A DNA stretch of 64,000 nucleotides from Tanypteryx hageni (Eukaryota; Arthropoda; Insecta; Odonata; Petaluridae). A program made the position numbers and the translations under genes. Under the pieces are notes generated by a model. That model saw nothing but the letters and a program-made list of their open reading frames with translations. It searched no databases and was not told the origin of the DNA. The stretch is taken from positions 188,453,548-188,517,547 of the forward strand of contig CM054115.1 in NCBI GenBank assembly GCA_028673005.1, given 5' to 3'. This document shows positions 32,235 through 45,401 of the stretch, one piece after another (the first letter of the stretch is position 1; every line of letters starts with the position of its first letter).

Positions 32235-35200
32235 TTTTCTTGAATTTCTATTAAAATATCGTTTTTGCTTTTGAAATCGCATTTTATCGGGTTGTTGCCA
32301 TGGAGACGATTATTACCGAAATTGGCTTGAGCATACACAAGTGAACAAATGGATTATTTTCTTTTCCGCTCCACTACTCCTCAGCAATGTGCAGTTGAGC
32401 CATAAATATTAGCGTAAAACAGTAACATTTATTAAGTTCGTTCAGTTAAAAAATTACATGCAAAATATAATGTCAGAAAGAGATTTGGACATTTAGTATT
32501 TTAAATCCGATAATGTTCTATTAATTTGTTTTCCAATTTTTCTCTATCATTGATAAACTATGAACTACAAGTGGCATTTTTGGTATGAGAATTCATTGGA
32601 ATGACTAATACATACTGAAACATTTCCTGTTAATATAAGTAATCAATTCTGGACGTTAACTTTGGGAAACCAGCCTGCGTTAATCATGGTTTGAACTTCT
32701 TGTTCCATCCGTGATTATGAGTTATGATTTTCTTTTTTTTGGCGAGTTTTTATTTATGGAATAGTAACTTGTTCAATTGACTACAAATGGTTTTTAAGCG
32801 TTATTTACAAAAAAAAAAAAACAAAAAACCGCCTTATGGTCAGGTCATGTCTATCCGACACTACTGGTCGGATGTTCATGAAATTTGATATTTAGGACAT
32901 AAGGGCAAATAAATAGAATGATATAAATCTCGTAAAACATTACTTATATAATATATATATATATTAGTTATATAATTTCAAATAAATTTGTAGAACTAGC
33001 CAAATAGAATATGCTTTGTTCAGTACACTTTTATCGGAGCAGACGATTTCAAGAAAATCAAACGTGAAAGCAGTCATTCACTTTGAACTTAAAAAAAATT
33101 TTCGTGCTATTAATTGTTGTCAACGAAAACCATCTTCGTGGCAGCTTAAGTAAAAAATATCTGCTGTAAATAATAATTAATTTAATTTTCTTTTAGGCAT
33201 TAATAAATATATTTTTTGACATGGTTGCATAAATCGTAAAGAACGCCTCTGCCTCGCATGTATGTAAGCATGATATGTGCATGTTTCCACTCTTGTTTAT
33301 TGTTTGATCCATCGTCAATAAGACAGTGTTGCAAGGATTGATTTGGTTTTGGCATAGTGGATACTGCTGTTGACTTAAGTAAGCATTAATGTAGTTTCAA
33401 ATCTCAATAATGTTGGTTTCCGCCCTTCTTCTAAAAACTATAAATTATAATATTTTCCCACACAAAATCATATGCTTTTATCGCTTTCCTATTTCAAAAC
33501 TTCCTGGTTTTGCTTTTGTTTCAAGTCAGAGGTTTTCATGATAGCTTCCGGAGATTATTTGCGCAGATTTTTCTGCCGACTGCGTCGCTGCCAGTAGATC
33601 GATTTTCATTTGTCATTTCTTTGACCCGACAATACCCGATACGTAACCTTTTCGTTTCAAGGTTGTTGTGTGGTAAGTTTTCAATTTAGAATTTTTTGTA
33701 TTTCCTTCTAAATATATAAAATTTGGCACCTCTGGAGCAAAGATGCCTCTGTTCATTCCGAAAGCAGCCTGGTCTCGCCCCTTTAAACCATAGGTGCATG
33801 GGAGACCCTACAAGGGGCTTAAAACCCTCGCTGGCCTAATGCTGGGATTTTCAGGGTTCATGGCTGGCCTTCCCGGCTACTGCTGTGGTCACAGGATCCA
33901 CAAATTTCCAACCTTGCTATCAGGGACCTCCCTTACACCCAAGTTTTAGAAAGCGTGTGCAACGCTTTTAGTAACAATACGCGTCTCTTTTGGCCCAGAT
34001 TAAAATGAAATGAAACAATAAGGCAAACGCAACCTATTAAAAATTGACAAGTTCTATATATTTAACTAAATGTTATTATTTAACTGATACTTCGTGGTTT
34101 ATAGAATATTATGTGACGAAACACATAAAATTTCGTTATCCTTTTCCATGACCATCGCTTAAAATAATATTTATAACATTACGTTGTTCTCCACATTTTG
34201 GGATTGTTGACCTTTTTGTAAAATCTCTCTACAATGGATTATTTGCGATCGCATTGTAATGTTTTATAACTCTAAAAATAGTCCCAGTTTCATAAAAATA
34301 TTTTATTCGTTCGGGAAAATTCCTAAATGCTGTATGTACACGAAATTTTCTTAAAATAGTTTATTGGCTACCAAGTTTAGAATTTTCCATCTTAATTACA
34401 CCAGGTCAACGCTAATGGGAGCTGCCGTCTACTAATTAGATTCATTCAGAACGTGGCCATTCATATCAATTCCTCAGTGAAAAAGTGTATGGAATGTTAT
34501 ACGACACCCTTCTGCTCTAATTTCTTTGCGTTTCCAGCTTTGCCACAACTTCGTCGGGATTAATGCCAGTGAGGGGCCATATATTGTCAAAGAAAAAACA
34601 CTAACCGAATACTAATATCCCATTTCGAAAAACTACGGTTAAGGACATATTCATTGCAAAATATTAACCTATATGACTTTAGAATTACACAAGATCAGTA
34701 ATGCCATCAAATTTTCAATTGAACTGGTGGAATAAATGCCTTGCCGTTACCTATATGCTCACAATAAAAAAATAAGGTATATGAAACATGTCTATGAAGA
34801 TAAGTGATTATCTTTTAGACTAAAATAATTGTTTTAAATAACACATTGATACACGCAACATATATAAGTGAAGTGAGAACATTTTTGGGCTCCATAAACC
34901 ATCAGATATCAAGGAATTTTCATTCAAAAATTACCCATAAAAAGCTATATAGAACGAGTGAACAAGGAATTGCACTACAAATAATTTAGTTGATTTTAGA
35001 AAAATGTTCTGTTTGTCAGATATCGCTGTTCCTTTCTCTTGGATGAAGGATGACCTGCTCTTGATCTATAATTTCAGCCTATATGGTGGATAAAAAGCGG
35101 ATGAAAGGACGGGAAACCGAAAAGGTCAGTTTAAAAAAGCTAAAAATGAGCAGAGTATCCTATCAAATGTTGAAGTAGAAAAACTTATTCAGATAGAATT

Positions 35201-35985
35201 TATAGAATACGCGTTCCTAAGGAAAACGAGAATTGACGACGAAAATTCCGCTTGGCAGGTTATTACTTAAGCGGATATTAAGTTTTCCAAATGCATTAAT
35301 ATGTTATAAAAACGAAACATACGGGTGCCATATATTAAAATGCAACAATTCTTTTAGGAAAAAAGCATTTTCTGTAAATATAAATTTTACCGCTATATGC
35401 TTTAGGTTTACAAAAATTCTTTATTGAAAAATACATAGACATATAAATACGAAATGACAAATGAGCAATGATAAAATATTTACATTAGATAATGTACCAT
35501 TATATTATTGCGAGCTGAAGAAGATTATGTTGCTGTAAATTAACTCACTCTTAACAGTGTCGCAGTTAAGATATTACGGACCCCCGAAAAGGGCGCCTTT
35601 ATAAATGACGAACTTCAATAATTTTTGCACAGGTGCAATTTATGTTTGAGTGTTCCACGACTTACGGTTTATGCAAATGCTTCTATATCGCACAATATAG
35701 ATGAATCTGTTACGAAATTTATGTCCCATCATGTACAGCTAGAATTACGTCATCACGGTTTTGGCATAATCTTTCGTTGCAGACGGTTAAAATACGAGAG
35801 ATATCTTTAATGGCAACCGAGTGAATAGCGCGTTCGAAACTGAGGGGAAATTTAAGTAAGGCGCCATCAAATTTTAATTTTAGCAAAATTAAACTCTACT
35901 GGAATCCTAAATTCATAAGAACATAGCTAACCAACCTCAACCTAAATGTCACCACCAATTTTTATACTGCGAAACCCATATCCTT
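32235..35985. other. Long AT-rich stretch without recognised genes
   Basis: Plain AT-rich DNA with a short TA run near 32950. A GC-richer patch at about 33740-33970 (ACCATAGGTGCATGGGAGACC, AAGGGGCTTAAAACCC, GGCTGGCCTTCCCGGC) stands out and could be part of an unidentified repeat. The short open frames at 35233-35427 and 35625-35810 have no recognisable domains. Confidence 0.35.
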
Positions 35986-35989
35986 TGGG

Positions 35990-36295
35990 AGGTTGGGCGA
36001 GTGGCCCTTTGCCCGTTGGCGAAAGAGAGAGGGGGAGGGGGGAGAGATAGGGGAGGCGGAAGGGGAAGGGCTTTGAATTGTCCTCTAGTGGCGGATTATT
36101 AAGCATGCGTTGGCCCGTATCCAGCAGCACCAGCAGACCGGTGAATAAGTGAAGTTACAGTGCGGTCGAGTGGCATGAGGTGTGGGTGGAGGAGGGGGGA
36201 AAGGTAGATGGAAGGAGAATGTAGGGTGGGGGAGGGAATGCGTTCGAGGCACCAGATGAAAGAGAGAGAGATGTGGGAAGGAAAGGAAGGGGCAG
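35990..36295 (+). repeat. Polypurine-rich tract
   Basis: Two purine-rich runs (about 36020-36072 and 36170-36295) separated by mixed sequence. Confidence 0.6.
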
Positions 36296-36299
36296 ATTT

Positions 36300-37730
36300 C
36301 AATATTTCTGTTTGCCAAACTGCCCTCCCGTTGGATTACAATCTGTAAAGACTCTTCTGATTGCACTATTAGTTGATATGACTAAGCCTTATGAATTGTA
36401 TAAATGATATTTATATCACCATTTGTTCTCTTCTCTAATGCAGCATTTGATTAAGTTTTCCCACTGCATCAAAATTACCTCAGATTGTCGAATTAAACAA
36501 TTTTAAAGAGGGCTCGCTATGATTTGCAAGGGTCATAATGGTGTTATATAATTGCAGCTTGAAATTAAAGGGGAAATAATTCGAGTTATGTAAACCTCTA
36601 ATAATCAAAACAGTACCATGAAGCCGGATTTACTTTTTATACTTTTAAATTTAATATATTATTTTCAATTAAACGAAACTAGATCCACTGGGAAGCAGAA
36701 ATGCTAGACACCGAATATAGTCTGCCCTTTCTATAACCACAGTCAATTTCTAAGAGACTCTCCATCAACCGCAATTGTAACTGAATTTCCGTACTTGACT
36801 TCCTCTAAGTTAGCCGCAATAGCCCAAAGGACTGCATAAACGGGCAAGGATGATTTTTTTTAACTCTCATTCCTACTCGTAAAATTTTTCAGAACAAAAC
36901 TTAATTTTAAAAATTAAGCGTTGGCATTGTTTGTTAAATTTCATGCGCGCCTGCGGTAAAAATAATTTTCAAAATGCAATATAGTATTTGCTGTTCTTAG
37001 AAGGATTAACATTAATATTTTTCTATGAGAAAAACCTATGATTTTCTCTATTAACCTCCGATAATACTGTACGTAGTATGCTTATAGCCCTAACGAGTAG
37101 GATCCGTCTGAGCTTCGTGAAAAACTTACAAAATTCTTAGTACACTGAAAAAGCTCTTGTGTCGTTATATATATATACGTTTCTTATACCGAATCATCTT
37201 GTTTATATAAAACTCGTTTTGGTAATAGTATTTGTAAAAACCACAAGTTTCCTTCTATTGAGCTCATCGTAAGAAAAATTTAGGATCAGTAATATATTAG
37301 TTTTATACATAGAGACGTAAATTTTATCCATAATCAAATATACCCAATTCTGAATCTTAGAAGCTTAAAGAGGTATCTTTCAGATATCTATCAACAATTA
37401 ATATAAAACACAAATTATAAGGTCAAGCCCTGTAAATATGGTCGTTGCAGCTAAGCTGCCATTAATTTTCAGTTAGAATTCACCAATTAGTAATAGTGGA
37501 AGAAAAAGACTTAGTAACCGAGAAGAATTTTGTCAGGTTGGAAGAATTTATTGTAAGAGAAGAAGAAAGAAAAGACAGGGCCTGCAAGAAAAAATTGCTT
37601 CCACATCAATAAATTAACCAATCACAAAGTTGTTTTGCCATATAAACGTTAAGTAGTGTAATTTATTTTACCATTAAAACGTTAAGTAACATATCACGTA
37701 CACAATTTTTCAACAAAAATTACGGTAAGA
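36300..37730. other. AT-rich spacer
   Basis: No recognised gene or element. Confidence 0.35.
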
Positions 37731-37734
37731 AATA

Positions 37735-38390
37735 ATGTTCTCTCCCTCACTTCCTCTCTCCCTTCCTCCTTCCTATCTTCCTCCATCCTTTCTCTCTCTT
37801 CTTCCCCTCTCCCTCCTACCCACTCCCTTCCTCTCTATATTCGTTCTTTCTTTCTCCCTACTTTCTCTCTCCCTCCTTCCTCTGTCCCCCTCCTATCTCC
37901 CTCCATCCTCCCTCTCCCCCTTCCTCTCTCTTCCTCCTTCCTCTCTCTCCCCCTTCCTCTCTCTCCCCCTTCCTCTTTCTCCTCCTCCCTCCTCTCCCCC
38001 TCCCTTCTCTCGCCCCCCCTCCTTTCCCTCTCCCTCCTCTCCCCCTCACTCCTCTCCCCCCCTCCATCCTCTCTCCTCCTCCCTCCTCTCTCTCCCTCCC
38101 TCCTCTCTCTCCCTCCCTCCTCTCTCTCCCTCCCTCCTCTCTTCCTCCTTCCTCTCTCCCTCCTTCCTCTCTTCCTCCTTCCTCTCTCCCTCTCTCTCTC
38201 CAGGCCTCTCTTTCTATCTTTTCTCCTACCTCCCTTCCCTTCTCTCTCCTCCTCCGCCCCAATCCATCGCTCTCTCGTTTTCTCCCTCTCCCTCTGTATA
38301 TCTTTCCTTCCGCACTTTTATAATTCCATTCCTCCCTTTCTCCATATTTACCTTCCTGATTATCTTCCTCCCTACCTAGTTACCCTTTCT
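37735..38390 (+). repeat. Polypyrimidine tract, CTCTCCCTCCTTCC-type
   Basis: About 650 bp almost purely pyrimidine on the plus strand, with short-period repeats such as CTCTCTCCCTCCCTCC at 38080-38140. The 214-codon Ser/Leu/Pro frame is an artefact. Confidence 0.85.
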
Positions 38391-38394
38391 TATT

Positions 38395-39295
38395 CTCTGC
38401 ATCTATAGTCCTTTAAACTTTAAGCAACCAAAAGAATCCATATTTAAATGCCATTCCAATTAGTATTTCGCAATTTCGCGAAAACCTAACAATGAGGGTT
38501 TCCATGGCGACGAACGATTTTTCCTTCGCAAAACGTGAAATTTGGGACAGAAACAGAAAAAAAATTTACATTTTTTAGACGTTCTTTGGTTCACGTCTCG
38601 AGTGTGTATGTAAGATGGTTATTAATTAATCTTGAAACGGAAACGAAAAAGGTTTGTTCGCAACCTTACATCTCCGCCTATGCTATTCAAATGGAGAGAA
38701 GAAACGCTGCAGGAATCGAACTCGTGACTTTGCTGTAGACTATGAGCAGTATAAAATTTATAGGGGGTAAGGTCAGGTAAATCCTGAAAGTATTATTCAA
38801 ATTGAAAATACACTTCTCGACCCATAAGCATTTTGATAGACGATTCATATAAATTTAATAGCTCGTGACAAAAGCAAATAACATAATAGATGGTTCAATA
38901 GCTTATATTATTCTTTATTTATATCTGAAGTTGAGTAAAAATAGTGAAACAAATTTTTATATCTCTACTTAAACTAAACAAGATAATCCAAACGGAACTT
39001 ATGATGCCTACTTTCCATTTAATCATGTATTTAATACTTGGCTTTAATAGCTTTAAAATTCCCTTTGTGTTAACAAATTTCATTATTTAGCGTTATTAAG
39101 TATTAAAAATACATTCGAACGGAGTATTAAATTAATCACGCGTATTTGTGCGGCAAAAATAACGCGCGTATGTATTAGACTATACCGAATGCGAGTCCAA
39201 CATTAGTTGTTGCTATGGCAAGACTCTCGTAATGAGTGATAATAACTGCAAACACGGCAGTTTTTACGCACAGTTCTAAGAAATACAATCAATAA
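38395..39295. other. AT-rich spacer with a B-box-like relic
   Basis: At about 38700-38730 the minus strand reads GTCACGAGTTCGATTCCTG, resembling the B-box part of the composite repeat; the rest of that repeat is not recognisable here. Confidence 0.35.
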
Positions 39296-39299
39296 ACAA

Positions 39300-39652
39300 A
39301 ATTCCGCAAAAAAACTAACATTGCCATTCCTTTCTCCAGATAATAGTATAGAACTCGCTCAGATATCAAGATTCTAAGATATTTTAATGTGCAAGAGAAA
39401 ATTACCCTGCACGATGGATTTCAAATATCCCATATAAATCAAATGGAAAGGATAGTACCGTGAATCGAACCAGGAACTTTAATATTCACAACAAAAACTA
39501 TTCTCGAATGCTCGGCCTCGAAAGCATGTGATTTCCACGAAGTTTCATGAAACTCGGTCTATCGGTTCAAAAATTAATAGAGGGACGGACAGACAGACAG
39601 ACGCAACGACGAAACTATAAGCCTATTTCCATTCCGGAAATTAGGCAAAAAC
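39300..39652 (-). repeat. Composite repeat with tRNA-like A and B boxes, copy at 39 kb
   Basis: Minus-strand copy of the family at 62732-63172. In minus-strand order it has a small hairpin around GCCTAATTTCC...GGAAATAGGC, GTCTGTCTGTCTGTCCCTC, a TTTTTGAACCGATAG block, GTTTCATGAAACTTCGTGG, the A-box-like AGGCCGAGCAT (39508-39518), the B box GGTTCGATTC (39462-39472), CCATCGTGCAGGGTAATTTTC, and the tail TAAAATATCTTAGAATCTTG / CTGAGCGAGTTC. A-to-B spacing is 47 bp, the same as in the 62-kb copy. Confidence 0.7.
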
Positions 39653-39749
39653 AATAAATCATAAAAGACAGAGACGATTCATGCATTAAAATAAAAGTAT
39701 TATCACATACTAATTCAGTGTGATGCAAAATCTATTTCTAAGTATGAAA

Positions 39750-40010
39750 TGATGGAGCTACTCAATATGAAGTCCTTGAACTGCAATCAATTGGTCGACA
39801 CAAGGGCTAAATTAATGAAGTAATTTCCAAATTTTACACGTGTAACTAGATCTTTCTGTCCATTGAGGGACACGGCTTGTGCTTTGGGAACACGCTGTTT
39901 CGCAGAGCCCCATAGAAAAATCAAGGTGCGTGACGGTCAAGCGATCACGAGAATCATGGCGCTACGTCCAACCTGCCGGTAGTAGAACACACTGCCAACG
40001 AGACATTCTC
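39750..40010 (-). pseudogene. Tc1/mariner-type transposase C-terminal fragment
   Basis: On the minus strand, frames around 39990-39830 read GR...ARS-like debris and then a clear IFLWGSAKQRVPKAQAVSLN. This corresponds to the LDFFLWG-x-x-K-x-x-V segment that follows the last catalytic aspartate in a mariner-like transposase group common in insects. At least one frameshift and several stops are needed to follow it. No terminal repeats were found. Modest confidence because the match is short. Confidence 0.45.
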
Positions 40011-40014
40011 CACT

Positions 40015-41685
40015 TCAAAGACATAACACGAAATGGAATTCAGTTGATGATTCCCATTTGGGAAATTGACTCGATGCAATGCAATGGTTTCGCTAGTCAA
40101 TACAAATAAAAATAAAAGTGATGCAGGACATCAACAAACTTCAAAACTATATTCACGTTAATTAAAACCGAGCGGGACTAGTAGAAAAGTTCCGGAGAAA
40201 AATACATTATATAGAATTAAAGGAACAGATCACTTGTTCCCGATTCGAAGAAATGAATAAAAAGATTGAACACTCGGAGGAATGCACCCGTCATTTATCA
40301 CAAAAAGAAACATTTTTTTGGTAAAGGCATTCTGATATGCAAACATGGAAATTTCTCTCCAGTGCTCATGAATCCTTTAGATTTTACTCTTCGGCCCAAC
40401 CCCGCTCTTAATATCAGCATTGTTTTTAGTCAAAGTGGTTGAATAGTGCATTGAAAGCTTTTTTGATTCCGGAGCACTTAGCTTCGTAAAAAACGCGACT
40501 TCTCAAAGAAAGCCATAAAAGATATTTCCGCCCTATAACCTCGGCGTTTTTTGCTGTGTCATTGCTCTCTTCGTAATGAGCTGTCATCGCACCGACGAGA
40601 ATAAAGGATAGGAAAAGAGAACAAGAGAAATCAATGGCAAAGGAAAGCGCGAATTTCGTCTGTAAAAAGTAGTGCCAAGTACAGATATGGAGATACCTTG
40701 AGCCCAAAAGGCTGCGTTGGGAACACTTTGTGTGGTGAGGATCTCGTATCTGATGAAGAACACAAAAGGGAGAGAAAATGCTTAGGCGAGTAAGAGATAG
40801 TGAATGGAGAATAGAAAAAAGAAAGAGGCGGTGTCTGCTTCCTTTTTGACTCTCCACTTCTTACGCTTTGGGGGATAAAGATCGAAATTGTAGCGAAAAG
40901 CGTCATCAAAAGCCTACCTTAATTTTAGAGAAATTTTATCTCCAATAATATTCTAAATATTATTTATTCTGATGTACCTTCCAAATTTTCCTGAAAAACT
41001 ATATTGTATTTGTCTTGAACGTGGGTGATAACATTTCGGATCGGTGCGCCTCACAGCGGGCCAGGATAGGATTTTAGCGTGACAAAAAGAAAATTTCTTA
41101 ATGTTACATAACTGTTAATTACTTTTAGATTCTTGTAATTGCATGCCCATATTGTATATATTTGCGCTCAGAACGAAAAGTAACGCTACTAATACGTTGT
41201 GGCAAGCCTGCAATTCCGCTTGACTTAATAGCGGGCGGCATAACTGCGCGTCAGTACTATTCGTGTGCCCACTTTAAACAGACGTACGTGAAGTTTTTTG
41301 AAGTTATTAATATCCACTTTACAATGAGTATTGTATAGCCTAGTATGTACTTTATTTTTATTTATTTATATAATGCAAACTTTTATCGGTAAATTTCTTA
41401 TGCATATAATTAATGACCCTATAATATGTTGGGTTTTTTAGTTTTATTCTTTATTACATAAAACTTTTAAAAACCATCTTTCGTCGCTGCACAGAGATAA
41501 CGTTTTATGTATGTTTCATTATTATTCCTCTTTAAGTTGCTATTATTTAACTGCGTCTGTAATAATACATAATATATTTTTTACAGAACGTCGGCGACAC
41601 ATCACTCGGAAGGAACTGTACGAGTTGTTGCGAGCAAAATGTAACACAAGTACACTGCGGAAAGTGGCTTGACAAGGAGCTACTT
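40015..41685. other. Spacer, no recognised gene
   Basis: Contains CpG-bearing patches near 41035-41075 (GATCGGTGCGCCTCACAGCGGGCC) and 41205-41290, which may belong to an unresolved transposon. The 143-codon minus-strand frame at 40426-40857 has no recognisable domain. Confidence 0.35.
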
Positions 41686-41689
41686 TTCG

Positions 41690-42014
41690 TTGGTTTGGAG
41701 AGTCAAATGCGGCTCCCGAGAGCACTCTATTCGGCCCGCGAAGCTATGATGAAAAGGTGATCGGCAAAATTTGGTATAGATAATTCATATTTTTTCAGTA
41801 CAAATATTTCCTCGAAACATTTTCTGGTGGAGCTTTAACATTAGTAATTAATTTAGACTTGATTTTCGCTAATATGAGACCACAGAATCCTTTAGTAACT
41901 TCTCATGCAAACACAGATCCTGCTCGCGGAAGCCCTTGTGACTTCCAATGCGGCCCTCCAAAGCATTCACAACTTCGAATGCGGCCCGCCATGCAAAAAG
42001 ATTGGACCCCACTG
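41690..42014. mobile_element. hAT-like element, right end only
   Basis: The right terminus, read inverted from 42014, is CAGTGGGGTCCAATC, followed by GCGGGCCGCAT, a style typical of hAT ends. Further TGCGGCCC words occur at about 41709 and 41951. No left end with a matching flank (the bases after the right end are CAATAAAG) was found, so the extent is approximate. Confidence 0.45.
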
Positions 42015-42029
42015 CAATAAAGCGAGCCC

Positions 42030-42200
42030 ACTTTACGGCCGTCCGAAAAAGACATTTTCAGAAATTAGTGACAAAACTAAATGGAGGAAAGTTGCAATCA
42101 CGCAGTATACAAGAGCTGGCTTTTGCAACGCAAGCCAACTTGAGAGTTGTAGAACGTCGGAATACAGCCAAAGTTATAGAAAATGCTAATCTCAATACTC
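42030..42200 (+). pseudogene. Fragment of an arthropod repeat-encoded protein (GRPxxxFxELSxxxKRRK type)
   Basis: One frame gives YGRPKKTFSEISDKTKWRKV. After a frameshift the next gives SIQELAFATQANLRVVERR and then NTAKVIENAN. Together they match the pattern of an uncharacterised protein family found in many copies in arthropod genomes, where GRP...S-x-x-(S/T)KRRK is followed by EEL-x-(Y/F)A-x-Q and an A-x-K-(V/I)-(V/I)-K-D motif. The role is unknown; it is probably part of a transposon. A hAT-like end abuts it at 42014. Confidence 0.4.
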
Positions 42201-43240
42201 AGTTCTCCTCACCGCATATCAGTAGTTAAAAAGATAATTCGTGCAGACGATAGTTCATGGCTCAGAGGTAATCAATTTAGCAATTTTGCCCATTGGAGGC
42301 CCGCAATAAGGACTTTAAAAAATATAGATCAGGATAGACCTGAAAGTCATCACGAAAAAATACAAACGAGGATCAGTTATCTCTTCTGATCCAATTGTTT
42401 CGAGCCTTGGTCCACTTCCTAGAAAGAAAACTCACAAATTTTACATTGAAGTTTTGTCTTTATTACCCAAACGCAATGTAACGCTTAATATAATGACTTA
42501 TTCAGGTTCCTAATGCGATACTACTAGCGATAGTGAATAGATTTGTATTGTAATTCCCACCTAATTACACTGTTGTTATTAATTTCCACAGATTTACTGA
42601 AAAATTTCGGAGAAATTCAGTGATTTAATTTGCAATGTTAATATTTATTTTTTAATATAATTATTGGTTATAGTATTTATATCGTTATTAGGTATCTAAG
42701 CGTATGGAAATTAAGTTGATAATAATCAAATAATTAATGTAAGTAGTGTAGTTTTATTTCCAAAAGTATATACAAAATATTGCTACGTTCAAATTTAATT
42801 TGTAATAAAAACGCTACCTATTGTTTAAAATAAAATAATTATTTTTTTAATCTTTTGCCCCGCTAAATTCCTACCCTGATTCTCTGTAAGCCTGCTAAAT
42901 TTTTATATATTAAATTCTTCGAGTTACTAAAACACTGGGGAAAATAGATCAATATTAACTTAGGCAGCTACTCAATCGTCGCCTACGAGTGTTAAGGTCA
43001 GCAAGTAAAAGAACGGAGTTTGATAAGATATTGGCTGGCAAAAAAATCTTCAACAAAATGTAGTTCAAGTATATCTAGACTAAACACTATCGTGTCAACA
43101 AAACGCGAATCAATATATCAGCATCTTCAACAGCTCCGTATATTGCTTCTCACAATAATCAAAACTACTCCTATTTAAGAGAGGAATGCAAACCACTCTG
43201 ATTCGCTTTCTCTTTAATAAATAGTGATCTGCATATCTGC
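42201..43240. other. AT-rich spacer
   Basis: No recognised gene. The small frame at 42183-42389 may extend the preceding fragment but has no recognisable motif. Confidence 0.35.
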
Positions 43241-43244
43241 TGGT

Positions 43245-44700
43245 TCAGGTGCTCCTCCTCCACCTTTTTCTATCCTGTGCCCTTCTCTTCATCTCCCCAT
43301 ATCCTCCTCCCTCACTTAGAATATCCAGCATTTTAATTGTTCTTCTTCTTCTTTTCTTTCTTCCCTCCACCGTTCCTTCGATAACATCCTTCAGTAATCC
43401 CTCTCTTCTAAAAACATGTCCTAAACATGTCTTTTTCCTAGTCACTATCGTGTCCATCAAACTCCTTTCCTCTTCTACTATTCATAGCAGTCCATGTCTC
43501 GGACCAATATAGCATCACACTCCACACATAACACTTTACCAATCTCTTCCTCAATCCCAAATCCATCTTGCTGTTAAATAGCTTCCATTTTCTATTGAAC
43601 GCTTCTTTGCCAAACCTATTCTCATCTTAATTTCCTTCTCACATGTCCAGTCCACTGTCAACAACGTACCAAGATACCTGTACTGTTCCATCTGCTCTAT
43701 CCTCTCTCCCCTCACCTGCACTTCCATCCTTTCCTTGCCCCCTATTCTCATTACTTTCGTTTTCTTTCAATTTATTCTCAACCCATATCTGTCTTCTATG
43801 CTCACCAGATTTTGTAGTATCTGCCTCAAGTCTTCCGCCCTCTCAGCAAACAGTATCATGTCGTCAGCAAACCTAATTGACGATGTAATTCTTCCTCCAA
43901 CGCTTACTCCTGTGCTCGTCTCTCAACACTCCTTAATCATTTCTTCAGTATAGATGAAAAACAGGGTTGGTGACAAACAGCAGCCCTGTCTAACTCCTCT
44001 CCCAATCTCGAACCACTCCGTCCAGCTTTCCCCTATTCTCATGTCCGCCTTCTGTATAGATTCCTTATCAACCTTCTGTCTCTCCAATCTAATTTCTTCT
44101 CTTTCAATATCTCCATCATCCTTTCTCACCTCACAAAGTCGAAAGCTTTCTCCAAGTCCACAAAGCAAAGACTTGTCCCGTTCTAAATACCTTTCTCCAA
44201 TCGTCCTTACCACCCCTATGGCATCCCTCGTACCGATTCCTTTCCTAAATCCAAATTGTAATTGTGCTACATTCTCTTCCATTACCCACGTCAACCTTCT
44301 ATTCATCACTCTCAACATTATCTTGGCCGCGTGAGCTATCAGACTAATAGTTCTATGCTCCCCGCACTTCTTTGCCCCTTTCTGTTTAGGTAGTGGTATC
44401 ATTTCCATTCTGACGAACTCCTCCGGCCACTCCCCACTCTCATATATTGCATTTCACAGGTTGGTCACCTCTTCAATGCCTTCGTCTTGCAGAAACTTGA
44501 ACAGTTCCACAGGTATCCCGTCTACTCCTGCCGCCTTTCCCTTCCCCATTTCCTTCATAGCTGCCACTACTTCCTCCATCAGTATTGCCTCCCCCATCTC
44601 CTCCCTATCCACTTCCCCTTCTTCCTCAATTTCCAGCTCTGCCGGCTTTTCTTTAGTATTATACAACTCCTCCATTTAATATTTCCACCTGCGCAAAACC
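43245..44700 (-). pseudogene. RTE-type LINE reverse transcriptase, frameshifted
   Basis: GKGKAAGVDGIPVELFKFL (44675-44454) is the N-terminal reverse-transcriptase motif. EHRTISLIAHAAKIMLRV, QFGFRKGIGTRDAI and GVRQGCCLSPTLFFIY follow at 44408-43923, and a RFADDMILFAE catalytic motif is encoded near 43845-43885. The next piece has YRYLGTLLT. The C-terminal part, CLGHVFRREGLL with KRRRRTIKMLDIL and MKRRAQDRKRWR, is the usual end of RTE-like proteins. Confidence 0.75.
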
Positions 44701-45401
44701 TCCCTTTCCTCCTTCAGTATCCTACCATCCTTGCTCTCAATTTCTTTTGAGCCTCCTCCTCCAGATATCTGTCCATTCCAAGTAACACTCCTGACCTTCT
44801 GATACGCTAGGTCATACCTTTCACTCTTCTCGAGATCTTGTATCTTTTTGCACTCCTCCTCCAGCCACTTTTCCTTCGACCTTTCCGTCTCCCTCCTTAG
44901 TTAATTGTTCAACCGCCTGTAGTTCCTTCAACCTTCCTCTGTATTTACATTCTTGTATATCCTTTTCTCCACCATCTTTTCTATCATTTCCCTTGTTACC
45001 CAGGGTTTCTTAGCTTTCTTGCCTTTCCTGTATCCTATTTCCCTTTCCGCCACATTTACTATTCCATTCTTAATTCTCTTCTATTTTTCCTCTACTCCTT
45101 CGTTCTGTGTATTTCCTCTCTTCATCTGGTTTGCCATATCATAACCGATTTCCTCTTTCTGTCTTTATTTCAGTTTCTCTGGATTCCATTTCTTAGCCAT
45201 CTTTGCTTTTCTAACTCTTTTCATTTTGATCTTCATTTCCACCAGTAGCAGCACGTGGTCGCTTGCTATGTCTGCTCCTGGGAGTTCACACACTCTTTTC
45301 ACTCCGTTCTTATAACTTTATTCTACCAATATATAGCCTATCTGTCTCCTGTACATGTCACCTGGCGATTTCCATGTATATAACCTTCTCTTATGATTCT
45401 T

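Noticed and set aside
37735..38379. 214-codon Ser/Leu/Pro-rich frame
   Set aside because: Polypyrimidine tract; no complexity and no motif.
40426..40857. 143-codon minus-strand frame
   Set aside because: Unremarkable composition, no domain or neighbouring evidence.
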